Origin: Flavobacterium sp. CFS9 | Lineage (GTDB): Bacteria > Bacteroidota > Bacteroidia > Flavobacteriales > Flavobacteriaceae | Assembly: GCF_041154745.1 (NCBI RefSeq) | Contig: NZ_AP031573.1 | Location: 310,001-374,000 of the forward strand | Length of the DNA: 64,000 bases | Direction: 5' to 3' | Part shown: piece after piece, positions 28,931-37,689 of the stretch | How positions within the stretch are numbered: the stretch's first letter is position 1 | Layout of the letters: the number at the start of each line of letters is the position of its first letter | Program-made: the position numbers and the translations under genes | Notes under the pieces: model-generated | What the model was told of the DNA's origin: nothing | What the model saw: the letters and a program-made list of their open reading frames with translations, nothing else | The model's database searches: none

Positions 28931-28963
28931 AACGGCTATCTCATAAGGATAGCCGTTTTTTAA
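28931..28963 (+). terminator. Rho-independent terminator of the acyl-CoA synthetase gene
   Basis: AACGGCTATC (28931-28940) pairs with GATAGCCGTT (28948-28957) over a 7-nt loop and is followed by TTTTT. It lies 28 bp past the stop. Confidence 0.9.
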
Positions 28964-29034
28964 TAATACAAACATCACTTTAAATACGGAACAACAGTTG
29001 TGAGTTCTATACCAAGCGGACTTACGTTTTAAGG

Positions 29035-29187
29035 TCATGGTCGAATTAAAAACCCATTATTTTGGGCAATCTTACCACTTTTCGCTTCTAAAACAGCCAA
29101 TCTAAATCCGATAATTGTACATTCCTGTTCTTCAGCAACAGTGTGCTTCCAATACTTTTGTTCTAAATAAATACTAATTTTATCCAT
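29035..29187 (-). CDS. Small ORF, 50 residues
   Basis: ATG at 29187 opens MDKISIYLEQKYWKHTVAEE and reads to TGA at 29035, continuing QECTIIGFRLAVLEAKSGK. Charge balance and the lack of rare residues make it look coding, but no family is recognised. It lies 53 bp beyond the larger unknown gene at 29241 on the same strand and may share its transcript. Confidence 0.4.
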   Translation of the reverse strand: MDKISIYLEQKYWKHTVAEEQECTIIGFRLAVLEAKSGKIAQNNGFLIRP

Positions 29188-29240
29188 AATTTTTACTTTT
29201 TAATAATTGTGTTTAAATCTTTAACTCACGATTCTGCTCT

Positions 29241-29744
29241 CTAGAAAAACATACTTTTAAAATCCAGAAAGAAATTTCTTTTCTTCGATTTCTTTTCAGG
29301 TTTCTCCTTTTTAGCAGCATTCTTCTTTTCGAAAACTTCTTTCGCTTTCTCAATTCTCCTGATTGGTTTTGCTTCTTCCTTTTTAGAATTTTCGTAAAAC
29401 TTTTTAAGAGGACGAGGATGAAAATCAACCAAAATTGCAGCCATATTGATGACATCCATACTGGACGGATCTGTTTCCCCTTTAAAAAAGGTTTCAATAG
29501 GTCTGAACTTATCTTTCTTCTCCTTAAACTTATTCTTTTGAGTATGATCGAAATCTAATCCCAAGAGATTACTAAAAACATTCAAGTCCTCTTTTGTTGG
29601 GTTGTTTTCGAAAATGAGCCAGCACAAATCACGAAGTTTTGCACGAGAAGGTTTGTACAAATAATCAAAGTATTGCCCTTCTTTTTCGATCTCGTATTTT
29701 TTTCTAATTGCTCTTTTGTATTTTTCTAATGTATTGTTTTGCAT
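29241..29744 (-). CDS. Protein of unknown function with a basic C-terminal tail
   Basis: The 167-residue protein has a mainly helical first half (MQNNTLEKYKRAIRKKYEIE, LRDLCWLIFENNPTKEDLNVF) and a strongly Lys/Glu-rich tail from about residue 125 that ends FLDFKSMFF. I do not recognise a family. The tail would suit nucleic-acid binding, but that is only inference from charge. Confidence 0.55.
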   Translation of the reverse strand: MQNNTLEKYKRAIRKKYEIEKEGQYFDYLYKPSRAKLRDLCWLIFENNPTKEDLNVFSNLLGLDFDHTQKNKFKEKKDKFRPIETFFKGETDPSSMDVINMAAILVDFHPRPLKKFYENSKKEEAKPIRRIEKAKEVFEKKNAAKKEKPEKKSKKRNFFLDFKSMFF

Positions 29745-29838
29745 GATCTTTTTCTTTTTTGTAATTCTTGAGAATCTCAGGAAATCGAAGGTTTTTCAGG
29801 GAAATCCAATATCACAAAAGTTTAAAAGCGCCCTTGCT

Positions 29839-30015
29839 CTACCAGAGAAATATCTCCAAATGATATATAAGATTCCTAAAATTTACCTTTTCATTCCCGC
29901 GTTTAATGAGCTTCAAATTCCTCTTTTGAATTGAGGCAAATGACGACTCATCAAACTCCGTTGTATCCGTTTGACCAGCACTATGGTCCAACGCGAATCC
30001 TGTTCCTTGATTCAT
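29839..30015 (-). CDS. Possible small ORF, 58 residues
   Basis: ATG at 30015 gives MNQGTGFALDHSAGQTDTTE, then DESSFASIQKRNLKLIKRGN and a stop at 29839. The first half is Thr/Asp-rich and the second basic. No family or regulatory signal supports it, so it may be chance. It is the only plausible coding stretch between 29750 and 30100. Confidence 0.3.
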   Translation of the reverse strand: MNQGTGFALDHSAGQTDTTEFDESSFASIQKRNLKLIKRGNEKVNFRNLIYHLEIFLW

Positions 30016-30117
30016 CTTTATTTTTTTATTGTTAAACTAAAACTATCAACAGCTGCTATTGATAGTCACTCCTTTTTACTTCACGGCAATTTTTTAATAA
30101 ACCAATAGTACAATCGC

Positions 30118-30133
30118 ACTGCGCAATTATTTT
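30118..30133 (+). repeat. ACTGCGCAATTATTTT motif, copy 1
   Basis: First of five copies of ACTGCGCARTTATTTT in the window, all in plus orientation (others at about 45090, 54326, 54938 and 57986). Here only the left half of the palindrome is kept. Confidence 0.55.
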
Positions 30134-30207
30134 ACACCCTTCTTCAAAATTCTAAGAGCCAAAGTTTACTAACCTTTGCTCCTCTGAGCCTCTGTCACTT
30201 TGAACCG

Positions 30208-30345
30208 TAAAAAAAAGCACCCGATTAAAGGTGCTTTATTACAAATACGATAATTATCATATTGCCTGTAATGATGCACCTGCATGTAAGTCCCTTCAAG
30301 GGCCGAACTTGCGTCTACTAGTTTTGTGTTATATGTATTAAAAAT
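30208..30345 (-). ncRNA. Candidate small RNA or short mRNA ending in a terminator
   Basis: On the minus strand a terminator, AAAGCACC (30230-30237 in plus) pairing with GGTGCTTT (30214-30221) followed by eight T, ends a short unit. Upstream of it are the palindromes CCCTTGAAGGG (30293 region) and TGCAGGTGCA. An open frame runs through but passes the terminator, so the message is more likely untranslated. No promoter was found. The rest of 30016-30700 is AT-rich with no gene seen. Confidence 0.4.
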
Positions 30346-30710
30346 GAAATTCATTTTATATTGTTTTATATTTTTTAAATCTATTATTATCTGAAACTCA
30401 ATGTCCCGATATTGTTCGGCAAAGATAATGTTAAAAAAATCATACTTCCAAATCATTTTAACATGTAATTTATTGATTTACAAATAACTAACCATTTGAG
30501 TCAAGCCATAGAAATCCCTGTCCGCTTATAGAAGCGGCTCTCCTTTCAGACCAAATAACTGTTGTTCACCGAATTACTTTTCAAGGCTTTATTTTGCTTT
30601 TTTTAGTAATCATTAAACATTTGATTCATTATTTTTTTAATTATTTTCTTGTCCATACTGATTTGTACTTATTTTCTGTTATTTTTTACCCTGCTGAATT
30701 GTCTCAAAAA

Positions 30711-30739
30711 CAAAAAAAGCGCCCTTAAATGAGGACGCT
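30711..30739 (-). terminator. Rho-independent terminator behind a 40-residue ORF
   Basis: AGCGTCC (30733-30739 read on minus) pairs with GGGCGCT (30718-30724) over an 8-nt loop, followed by seven T on the minus strand. It lies 28 bp after the stop of the small ORF at 30768-30890. Confidence 0.8.
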
Positions 30740-30767
30740 TTATATATTTATTTTGGGTTTGCAATTA

Positions 30768-30890
30768 CTAGCTACCATACAATTCATAAAAATACAGATC
30801 ACGTCCTGAGCACTTAACAGGGGCAAATCCTGCTAAACGATCACTATATAGTCCTACTGACAGATTAATATTTTTATTTTTCATTTCCAT
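30768..30890 (-). CDS. Possible 40-residue peptide
   Basis: ATG at 30890 encodes MEMKNKNINLSVGLYSDRLA then GFAPVKCSGRDLYFYELYGS and a TAG. A proper terminator follows 28 bp later, which supports a real short transcript. Function is unknown. It lies 80 bp downstream of the SWIM gene on the same strand, so it could also be read through from it. Confidence 0.45.
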   Translation of the reverse strand: MEMKNKNINLSVGLYSDRLAGFAPVKCSGRDLYFYELYGS

Positions 30891-30969
30891 TTCAGGTACA
30901 AATATAGCATTTTTAGAAATTAATTTAACTTTATTTTAAGATTTGTAGAGCATGTCTTTAATTTTCAGC

Positions 30970-32298
30970 TTAAGAAAGTATCATTTTCACCGCCAAAATA
31001 TGCTTGCAGATTCCTCTCTTTCCCTGATAAGCTGTAAACCAGTCGCAGGTACATTTTTGAGAAGCAGTATCAATGATCACTTTATGTACCACACTGGAAC
31101 CTTTTACTTTAGCTTCTATATAATCGGCTCTGCGTTCTGTGATTTCAACTTCTTCCTTATCGATTAGTTTTTTCGCATTTTTCAATCTAGGGTTTAAAGA
31201 TAAAATACGCTCCGTTTTAAAAGGAAGACGACGGTAAAAATGAGCCTTTTCGCTTAAATCATAGCCTAATAATCCCATGGAAGATAAATTGGACGTTAGA
31301 TTATCCATCGTACCAAAATCGATATCATTTTCAATAGAAAGCATGGTGGGGTCAAACATCTCATTCGATTTTAACAAACTGTTTAATCCATACACCCATT
31401 CCATCGGTAAATTTTCTGTCATGGTTTCCAGAACATTTCCTTCGCCCGAAAAACCGCGATAAGAATCGGGAGAAAAAGCCATCAACAACTGCATTTTACC
31501 AAATTCGCATACAACGGCACAAGTCTGCTTATCATCAGATTCGTAAACAAAAATCTTATCTACAATTGCCAGAATTCCTTCTAATAAACGCAGTCTTTGA
31601 ACGCCACCAATTCTAACACTGTCAGAAGTTGCCAAAGTCGAAAACATAAATTTCCCGGCTCTTTTGGTGATAAAAAAATCACCTTTTACACTTCCTTTCG
31701 GCAGGCTTTGGAAAAGCTGAATGGTTTGTATTTTATTGAGTTCAAACTTCAGATACATATCAGCCAAATAAAGCTGAACACTGGTTAAACCTTTTATCCA
31801 TCGCATGGGCAAAGTCACTTTTTTCTCTACCACTTTTGCTTTGCTGGTAATCATCTGAACGTCTTGCTGACCAACGGCAAGGGTCACTTTTTCGTTTTTC
31901 TGAATCGCATTTAGCGCATTCAGCATGGGGTCATTAAAATCGACATTAGTCGTTCCATTTGCAATAAATTCGCCGTCGACAGCTTCGGGTTTCATGTCCA
32001 GTCTTACATAAACGCCATTGCAGGACGAAAATCCTTCAAAACGAAGTCTTTCTGAACCTGCAGAAACAATTGGATCGCGAAGGCTGGGCGGAATTGGTCC
32101 AAAACTCGAACGCACTACTTTGGCAATCGTGCTCCAGCATTTTGCCGTAACATAAGGATCTGTTAAACTTCCCCAGAAAAAACACGGAATATTATTGACT
32201 TCCTCAATTTCGGTTTGATGGGCCAAAACCAAATTATTGATTCCCTTTGATTTACTGTAGGTTGAAATTCCTTTATAATTATATTCTAAATCTGTCAT
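30970..32298 (-). CDS. SWIM zinc-finger protein (YehQ-like)
   Basis: The 442-residue protein ends with a SWIM zinc motif, KCTCDWFTAYQGKRGICKHI (CxC...CxH), which binds zinc and typically nucleic acid or protein partners. The N-terminus (MTDLEYNYKGISTYSKSKGI) and middle (CFFWGSLTDPYVTAKCW) resemble the E. coli YehQ group. Its start is 5 bp after the stop of the WGR gene at 32304, so the two are one operon. In E. coli, SWIM and WGR genes sit with an AAA ATPase and a vWA protein; neither is visible here. Function unknown. Confidence 0.8.
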   Translation of the reverse strand: MTDLEYNYKGISTYSKSKGINNLVLAHQTEIEEVNNIPCFFWGSLTDPYVTAKCWSTIAKVVRSSFGPIPPSLRDPIVSAGSERLRFEGFSSCNGVYVRLDMKPEAVDGEFIANGTTNVDFNDPMLNALNAIQKNEKVTLAVGQQDVQMITSKAKVVEKKVTLPMRWIKGLTSVQLYLADMYLKFELNKIQTIQLFQSLPKGSVKGDFFITKRAGKFMFSTLATSDSVRIGGVQRLRLLEGILAIVDKIFVYESDDKQTCAVVCEFGKMQLLMAFSPDSYRGFSGEGNVLETMTENLPMEWVYGLNSLLKSNEMFDPTMLSIENDIDFGTMDNLTSNLSSMGLLGYDLSEKAHFYRRLPFKTERILSLNPRLKNAKKLIDKEEVEITERRADYIEAKVKGSSVVHKVIIDTASQKCTCDWFTAYQGKRGICKHILAVKMILS

Positions 32299-32303
32299 TT
32301 TCT

Positions 32304-35300
32304 TTATTTTAAAATTTGCTTAATCAAAGATTTAAGCGAAGCATTATCTTTCCACTGTTCAAAAAACGCAATAGCCTTTTCTGATGGTTTCTGATTGGTT
32401 TTGATTAAAACATCAACATAATTTTCGACCATTTTCTTAAAATTCGTCGGCAGCTTATCGTTCACTTCTAAACGAGCAAAAAAGGTGTTGAAGAACTGCA
32501 GCAATGCGCTGTTACATAAAGGTGAAATATCTTTTAAGGCAATTATTCCATCCGTTAATCTCGAAAAAGCACCATACTTGCCTGTTGCTGTAAAAGCCGC
32601 TTTCTCTGCAAACTTTTCTATATCGATTACTTGCTTCTCAATCAGGTTCATTAAAGTTTCGGAAGCCAGTAAGCGTAAATCTTTCTTTTCCTGGAAGAAA
32701 CAAAGCGCGAATAAAAATAAAACATGATCCGAGAACCTCATTTCAGGTCGGTTTAAAACCTCCAGAAAGCCTTTTAATTCTGGTTTTGAACCGTCCGGAA
32801 CTGTACAGTTACTTAATAAAGTCATCGCTAAAGCATCCGGATTTTGTGGCGTCAAACTGTGCCAGTAATAGGTATTTCCGCTATAGTTTATATTGTAATC
32901 CCAACTGTTCGATCTTTTGTAAATATCAAGACTGTACAATAAATAATTAGGCGTTTTGATGTATTGCGGCAGCTCAAAACGAAGTTCGTACCACGAAGGC
33001 GATCTTTCTTTTTCGTGTGTTTTATAATTGTTCCACTCGTTCCATTTTTCCTTAAAGGAGAATTCAGTCTGAAATGGCGAAACCACAAATGGAACTTGTT
33101 TTAAATAGGTATTTTCAAATTCGTTAAAAGTATGGTCCGGATAAAATGTTCTGGCTGCAACGGCCCATAGAGATAGTATTCCACTTTCTTTGGTGGTTTT
33201 GCCTAATGTTGCCAAAAGTTTTGAAACTAATGAACCCGAATCAATCGTCAGTTTATCTTCTGCTCCCAAACAGTAAGACAATAAGGCTTTTAGTTCACCC
33301 TCAATCTCATTCAATAAAGGAAGTGCTTCATGGGTGTTTTCTCGCGGCATTCGCGCAATGGCAATCGCCAAATCAAGAGAATCAATCTCTTCGTTTGCTT
33401 TTTGATAAGCAATTACACGCTCCAGCAAAACTTTAGGAGCGACCCAATACGGTTTATGACTTGGGAAAGAAAGCAGTGGCAGTTTTGAATTGGACTCAAT
33501 TTTCTGCTGTACTTTTTCTAATAATGGTCGGATTAAAACCAGTGTATTTATTTTTAAATAATGGCCATCTTTTGTACTTAACTTATTGTTGATGTTTTCA
33601 ATTTTCTGAAACAAAAACAATTTCATATAGTTCTTATGAACACTTTCAAAATAGAATTTGTTCAATTGTTTTTGATAAGGCTGTAACTGCACGCTGTAAT
33701 CGGCGGGAAACAAATCTCTTTGCTGAATATAAGTATTCATCAGGATTTCAGTGTCCAGAACTTCTTCAGAAGCAATGAAGTTTCCGAACTGGAATAAAAT
33801 TTCGTTCCAATCCTTTGGCAGTTGCACTTCTTCGGTTAATACCAGTTCTTTTTGAGGTTGAAATTGATATTCTTCAAATCCCGCATCGTCTGCCATCAAA
33901 GCATCTTCATCTAAAAACTGACTTAAACCTGATTTGATATTTCCCTGCATCAAAGTAACATAAGTACTCAGTTTTTCTTTCAGTACTTTATCTTTTGAGG
34001 AACCGATTTTCAGAATAATTTTAGACACTTTTTCCTGTAAAGTCAAATCAGAAATCACATAGACGTCTGCCAGAATCGCGGCAATCTGATTGTTCAGTTT
34101 CGGATTGGCTTTGCTTATTTTTTCTAAAACCGGAAGCGCACTTTTTATGGCTGCCTTGCAGTCGCCACGCATCATCAAAGGTTCAAGCCATTCCAGAAAT
34201 GATTTGGCTTTGAATTTCGGATGCGCATAAATTTTCTTCACCAGTTCAATTCCGTAGCTTGTAATGGGCGGATAGGCATTGTGCAAGAACGAAAATATAT
34301 TTTCCTGATAAACAATCAGTTCTTCTTCAGTCGCATTAAATTCTTCGATTCTTTTTCTGAAAAACGATTTCAGATTGTTGTTCCATTCTTTGGTTTGAAT
34401 CTGGATGGCATTTTCAATAAAGAAACTGCGATCCATTTTTTTACTTTCTAATAAAGATTTGTAAATGATGCTCCAGGTTTGAAATTCATCGTGTTTTTGT
34501 TTGTCATTATCTCTAAAGTAATTATTATGAAGCGTTGTTTCATAATTAAACAACTCCGGAATATCTCTTTGATAAGTGGTTTTATCTTCAAGGATTTTAG
34601 CAATAAAAACTCGGGCCTTTGTTTTGCTGCGCCATTCGTTTGTATCGGCCAGACATGAAGCATACAATTCGGGATTGAATGCTATTAGTCCTGAATTTTC
34701 TAATCGTTGAAGGTTTTCATAATTAAAACTTCTCCAATCCTGTCTTTTTACTTTTTCGAGAATAAAAGCTTCAATCCAGTTTGGTTTTGCCCACAATAAA
34801 GTTTCGAATACATACGGTTTCTCGTTGATTTCGTCAAGTAAAAGGAAAGCTTCATCCCACGGATTAATGTCGGTTTTGTCAAACAAGGCAATCGCACTGA
34901 GTGTAATAATCTCGCTTTGAGTACGGTCGCCACGAGTTCCCCAGCCATAATCGTGTTTGCCTTTTTTTACATAGTCGGGATCTTTTGTTAAATCAGTATA
35001 CGTCATCCAGTAACGTTTACATTTTTTAATGTGCTTTTTTAAGGCTTCGATATTCCCTTTTGCTTTTTCTTTTAGCAGAGGCAGCATCAAACTGATGTTC
35101 TTAGATTTTAGAATTGCATCATATTCTTCTAAAACTTCATCTGAATTTTTACTCTTAGCTGATTTTGGTTTAGCAGCAACAGCAACTTCTCCGTTTTCAG
35201 AATATCCTTTTTTTATTTTTTCGGCAAGTATTTTCTCTGCCATTTTCAAACATTCCTCATCTGTCGCGAAGCTTTTTGTCTGAGAAGTTCCTGAGGTTCC

Positions 35301-35396
35301 ATTTTTTCCGTAAGTTACAGTGTAATCTAATCCGGTAACTTCGATATCCCAGAATTTATCGGAGTTTCCATCAATGTATTTGAGACTTTTTTTCAT
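32304..35396 (-). CDS. WGR-domain protein with large helical repeat region (DUF6493-like)
   Basis: The 1030-residue protein begins with a WGR domain (MKKSLKYIDGNSDKFWDIEV, TVTYGKNGTSGTSQTKSFAT). WGR domains are known from PARP and E. coli YehI/MolR. From about residue 85 to the end it is mostly alpha-helical, probably HEAT-like, and includes the APKVLLERVIAYQK block that recalls DUF6493. No enzyme motif is seen. It is translated first in a two-gene operon with the SWIM protein. Roles in nucleic-acid damage response have been suggested for this kind of gene set, but not shown. Confidence 0.78.
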   Translation of the reverse strand: MKKSLKYIDGNSDKFWDIEVTGLDYTVTYGKNGTSGTSQTKSFATDEECLKMAEKILAEKIKKGYSENGEVAVAAKPKSAKSKNSDEVLEEYDAILKSKNISLMLPLLKEKAKGNIEALKKHIKKCKRYWMTYTDLTKDPDYVKKGKHDYGWGTRGDRTQSEIITLSAIALFDKTDINPWDEAFLLLDEINEKPYVFETLLWAKPNWIEAFILEKVKRQDWRSFNYENLQRLENSGLIAFNPELYASCLADTNEWRSKTKARVFIAKILEDKTTYQRDIPELFNYETTLHNNYFRDNDKQKHDEFQTWSIIYKSLLESKKMDRSFFIENAIQIQTKEWNNNLKSFFRKRIEEFNATEEELIVYQENIFSFLHNAYPPITSYGIELVKKIYAHPKFKAKSFLEWLEPLMMRGDCKAAIKSALPVLEKISKANPKLNNQIAAILADVYVISDLTLQEKVSKIILKIGSSKDKVLKEKLSTYVTLMQGNIKSGLSQFLDEDALMADDAGFEEYQFQPQKELVLTEEVQLPKDWNEILFQFGNFIASEEVLDTEILMNTYIQQRDLFPADYSVQLQPYQKQLNKFYFESVHKNYMKLFLFQKIENINNKLSTKDGHYLKINTLVLIRPLLEKVQQKIESNSKLPLLSFPSHKPYWVAPKVLLERVIAYQKANEEIDSLDLAIAIARMPRENTHEALPLLNEIEGELKALLSYCLGAEDKLTIDSGSLVSKLLATLGKTTKESGILSLWAVAARTFYPDHTFNEFENTYLKQVPFVVSPFQTEFSFKEKWNEWNNYKTHEKERSPSWYELRFELPQYIKTPNYLLYSLDIYKRSNSWDYNINYSGNTYYWHSLTPQNPDALAMTLLSNCTVPDGSKPELKGFLEVLNRPEMRFSDHVLFLFALCFFQEKKDLRLLASETLMNLIEKQVIDIEKFAEKAAFTATGKYGAFSRLTDGIIALKDISPLCNSALLQFFNTFFARLEVNDKLPTNFKKMVENYVDVLIKTNQKPSEKAIAFFEQWKDNASLKSLIKQILK

Positions 35397-35661
35397 TCGT
35401 AATCGTATAAAACAAGCGTTATTTCTAAATGTATACTATAAATTGGGTAATGTAATTAAATGTCTTTGTAATGAAAATCGTCGTTTTTTTACTGAAGAAG
35501 CTCTCTTTTGTAAGCCTAAATCCTGAACTGGCGTGCTTCTATTCCTCTTTATCGACTTTTATTTTCAACCCGTAAAATAAGAATTTTACAGCAAGATTCC
35601 CTTAAAAGAATATCTTTTAAATGTTAAAAAATCTTACGAATTAAAAGTGGTATTTGATTTC

Positions 35662-35694
35662 AAAAAAATACCCTGCAAATCAGTATTTGCAGGG
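35662..35694 (-). terminator. Terminator of the tyrosinase operon
   Basis: CCCTGCAAAT and ATTTGCAGGG form a perfect 10-bp stem around CAGT/ACTG, with seven T following on the minus strand. It lies 46 bp after the tyrosinase stop codon. Confidence 0.9.
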
Positions 35695-35739
35695 TTTGGA
35701 TTATGGTTGAGATGTCGTTTTCAGAACATCAAAAAAGAC

Positions 35740-37203
35740 TTAATTTGCCTTTGTCACTCTAATTTTTTCCAGAGTAACTTTAGCATCTCCGCCTCCGGTT
35801 TTTTTGACAATAATATCATAGTTAGAGTCTGAATTGATTAAGTCATCTGAAATGTAATAAGAGTAACTCAATTTTACACCATCCGATCCAATTTCGTGGT
35901 TCTCTCCCGTTCCGTGGTCATGAGCTACTCCAAAGAAAGTCATTGTACCTACATACTGATCTTTTTTCCCCGGATAACGCAAATAAACCGTGTAATAATC
36001 TTTTGGTTCTTTGTAAACCACTACATCAAGATTTAGTATGATTCTGGAATTGGCAGTTTTAAAAACTCTATTGGTGTTTTTCGCAAAAGTATTGCTTACT
36101 TTATGCGTAAAAGCAGAAGTTCCTAATACTTTACCCACTTTTTGTTCCCAGATCACTTCTTCTTTTGAATCCTGAAACGAAATTTTAGCTTTTGCTGCCT
36201 GATTAGCCGCTACAACAGGAATTTTAGATCCGTAAAGCAAATCATCGTATTTATAATCTAAGTTGTAAACGGTGTTGTATACTTCTTCCATCGTATAAGT
36301 CACACGACTTCCGTCGGGATTTATAAACTGATATTGCCAAGGGTTTTCTTTTAGTTGCTCTAAGGTAGGGCGCTGTCCATAAATCGAAACGTCCCAGGAA
36401 TCCCAGATACGGTCAACCATACTATGATGCAGCCAGAAAACAGGGTCAAATCCTGCCGAAGGAACATTTGCCATCAAACCGGAATATTCTTTTTGGTAGA
36501 TTTCGTTATAATACGTTTCACTAGGCTGTGCATATCCGCCTCCGATAAGATTGTGCATATAACCATGAGGGGCGCCCTCAAGGCTTCTGCTAAATCCCGC
36601 GTCGCCGGTAAAAGAAGGATTTGTTTTTAATTCTTCCAAAGACAGCTGAATCTGATTGACCTGATCCGGCAAAATTGGTTTTCCATTGTTCAAAATGCTG
36701 TATCGCGCCGCAGTATAAAGAGAACCGGACTGTACTCTTAAAGGTTCTGCCATAACATTTTGAGACACTGCTTTACTGCCATAATTCCAGTACGGAAGCG
36801 CAAAATCTGCTTTTCCGGACAGTTCACGGATAATTTTTTCTAAATGCCAGATGTAAAATCTGTGCCATAATAAGAAATGCAGTTTCGCATTTTCTGTTCC
36901 GTTATGCGTACAATCGGCCCATGCCCATAACTTATCATTGATGGTCTGATATTGCGGACAAAGCTGGTTTTTACCGTTTATCACACTCGGAATACTGTGT
37001 ATCGCTCCCTGATAATACCACGCCAGACCATTATCACAGCCCATTTCGCGCATTTTCTTAAAAGCCACATTCATGGCTTCCAGATTCGCTAATCCCTGAG
37101 GCGTATTAACGTTCCATCGAATGTATTTCGCATTATTTCTATTCTGACCATAGGACAACCCCGCAGTCAAAATAATACAGATTAAAATGGTAATTTTTTT
37201 CAT
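35740..37203 (-). CDS. Secreted tyrosinase (dicopper monooxygenase)
   Basis: Tyrosinase oxidises phenols to o-quinones with a pair of copper ions. The 487-residue protein has a signal peptide (ATG at 37203, MKKITILICIILTAGLSYGQ), the CuA site with CTHNGTEN and LHFLLWHRFYIWHLE, and the CuB site with HGYMHNLIGG and DPVFWLHHSMVDRIW. A beta-rich C-terminal region (about 330-487) follows, as in long tyrosinases. The frame is open 20 codons further up without a signal sequence. It is last in an operon with two small exported proteins, probably making melanin-like pigment. Confidence 0.93.
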   Translation of the reverse strand: MKKITILICIILTAGLSYGQNRNNAKYIRWNVNTPQGLANLEAMNVAFKKMREMGCDNGLAWYYQGAIHSIPSVINGKNQLCPQYQTINDKLWAWADCTHNGTENAKLHFLLWHRFYIWHLEKIIRELSGKADFALPYWNYGSKAVSQNVMAEPLRVQSGSLYTAARYSILNNGKPILPDQVNQIQLSLEELKTNPSFTGDAGFSRSLEGAPHGYMHNLIGGGYAQPSETYYNEIYQKEYSGLMANVPSAGFDPVFWLHHSMVDRIWDSWDVSIYGQRPTLEQLKENPWQYQFINPDGSRVTYTMEEVYNTVYNLDYKYDDLLYGSKIPVVAANQAAKAKISFQDSKEEVIWEQKVGKVLGTSAFTHKVSNTFAKNTNRVFKTANSRIILNLDVVVYKEPKDYYTVYLRYPGKKDQYVGTMTFFGVAHDHGTGENHEIGSDGVKLSYSYYISDDLINSDSNYDIIVKKTGGGDAKVTLEKIRVTKAN

Positions 37204-37243
37204 TTTTTTTGTTTTTGGGTTATTAATAAATTGGTAGTTCACA

Positions 37244-37672
37244 TTAAAGCACTTCGACTTCAAAAGTTAAAATCTGAGCATACTTGGGGTTTGCTTTGTC
37301 GTAGATTTTAAATTTCACCGTTCCGTTGCCTATTTTATTCGCTGGGATTACATGTATGGCAATAAATCCCTGCTGATCCGGATTAAGTTTATTAAAAGAA
37401 GATCCTTTTGGAATCCCAATCTGGCAGGCACCGTGCTGGCACATCGAGCAATCCCACTCCTTTGGAAATGTATTCGATACGGTTTCCCAAACCAGATAAA
37501 TGGGTTTATTTGAAATATTTTCGACCTTGATTTTCGAAATGTCAAGCCGTTTGTTTTTCAGTACACTTTCTTTATTGACCGCAGTTCCTACTACCGAAAA
37601 TGTAGGTTTGTTTTGCGCAAATGAAATAGAAACCGAAAAAAGGAGTATCCAATAAAAGTACAGTTGTTTCAT
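37244..37672 (-). CDS. Exported protein of the tyrosinase operon
   Basis: The 142-residue protein has a signal peptide (MKQLYFYWILLFSVSISFAQ) and a small beta-rich domain with CSMCQHGAC near residue 75-83. That Cys/His cluster could bind copper, which would suit a copper chaperone for the adjacent tyrosinase; this is inference. It lies between the tyrosinase gene (40 bp) and the cupredoxin-like gene (17 bp). No known family is recognised. Confidence 0.65.
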   Translation of the reverse strand: MKQLYFYWILLFSVSISFAQNKPTFSVVGTAVNKESVLKNKRLDISKIKVENISNKPIYLVWETVSNTFPKEWDCSMCQHGACQIGIPKGSSFNKLNPDQQGFIAIHVIPANKIGNGTVKFKIYDKANPKYAQILTFEVEVL

Positions 37673-37689
37673 GGTCGTTGATTTTAATT

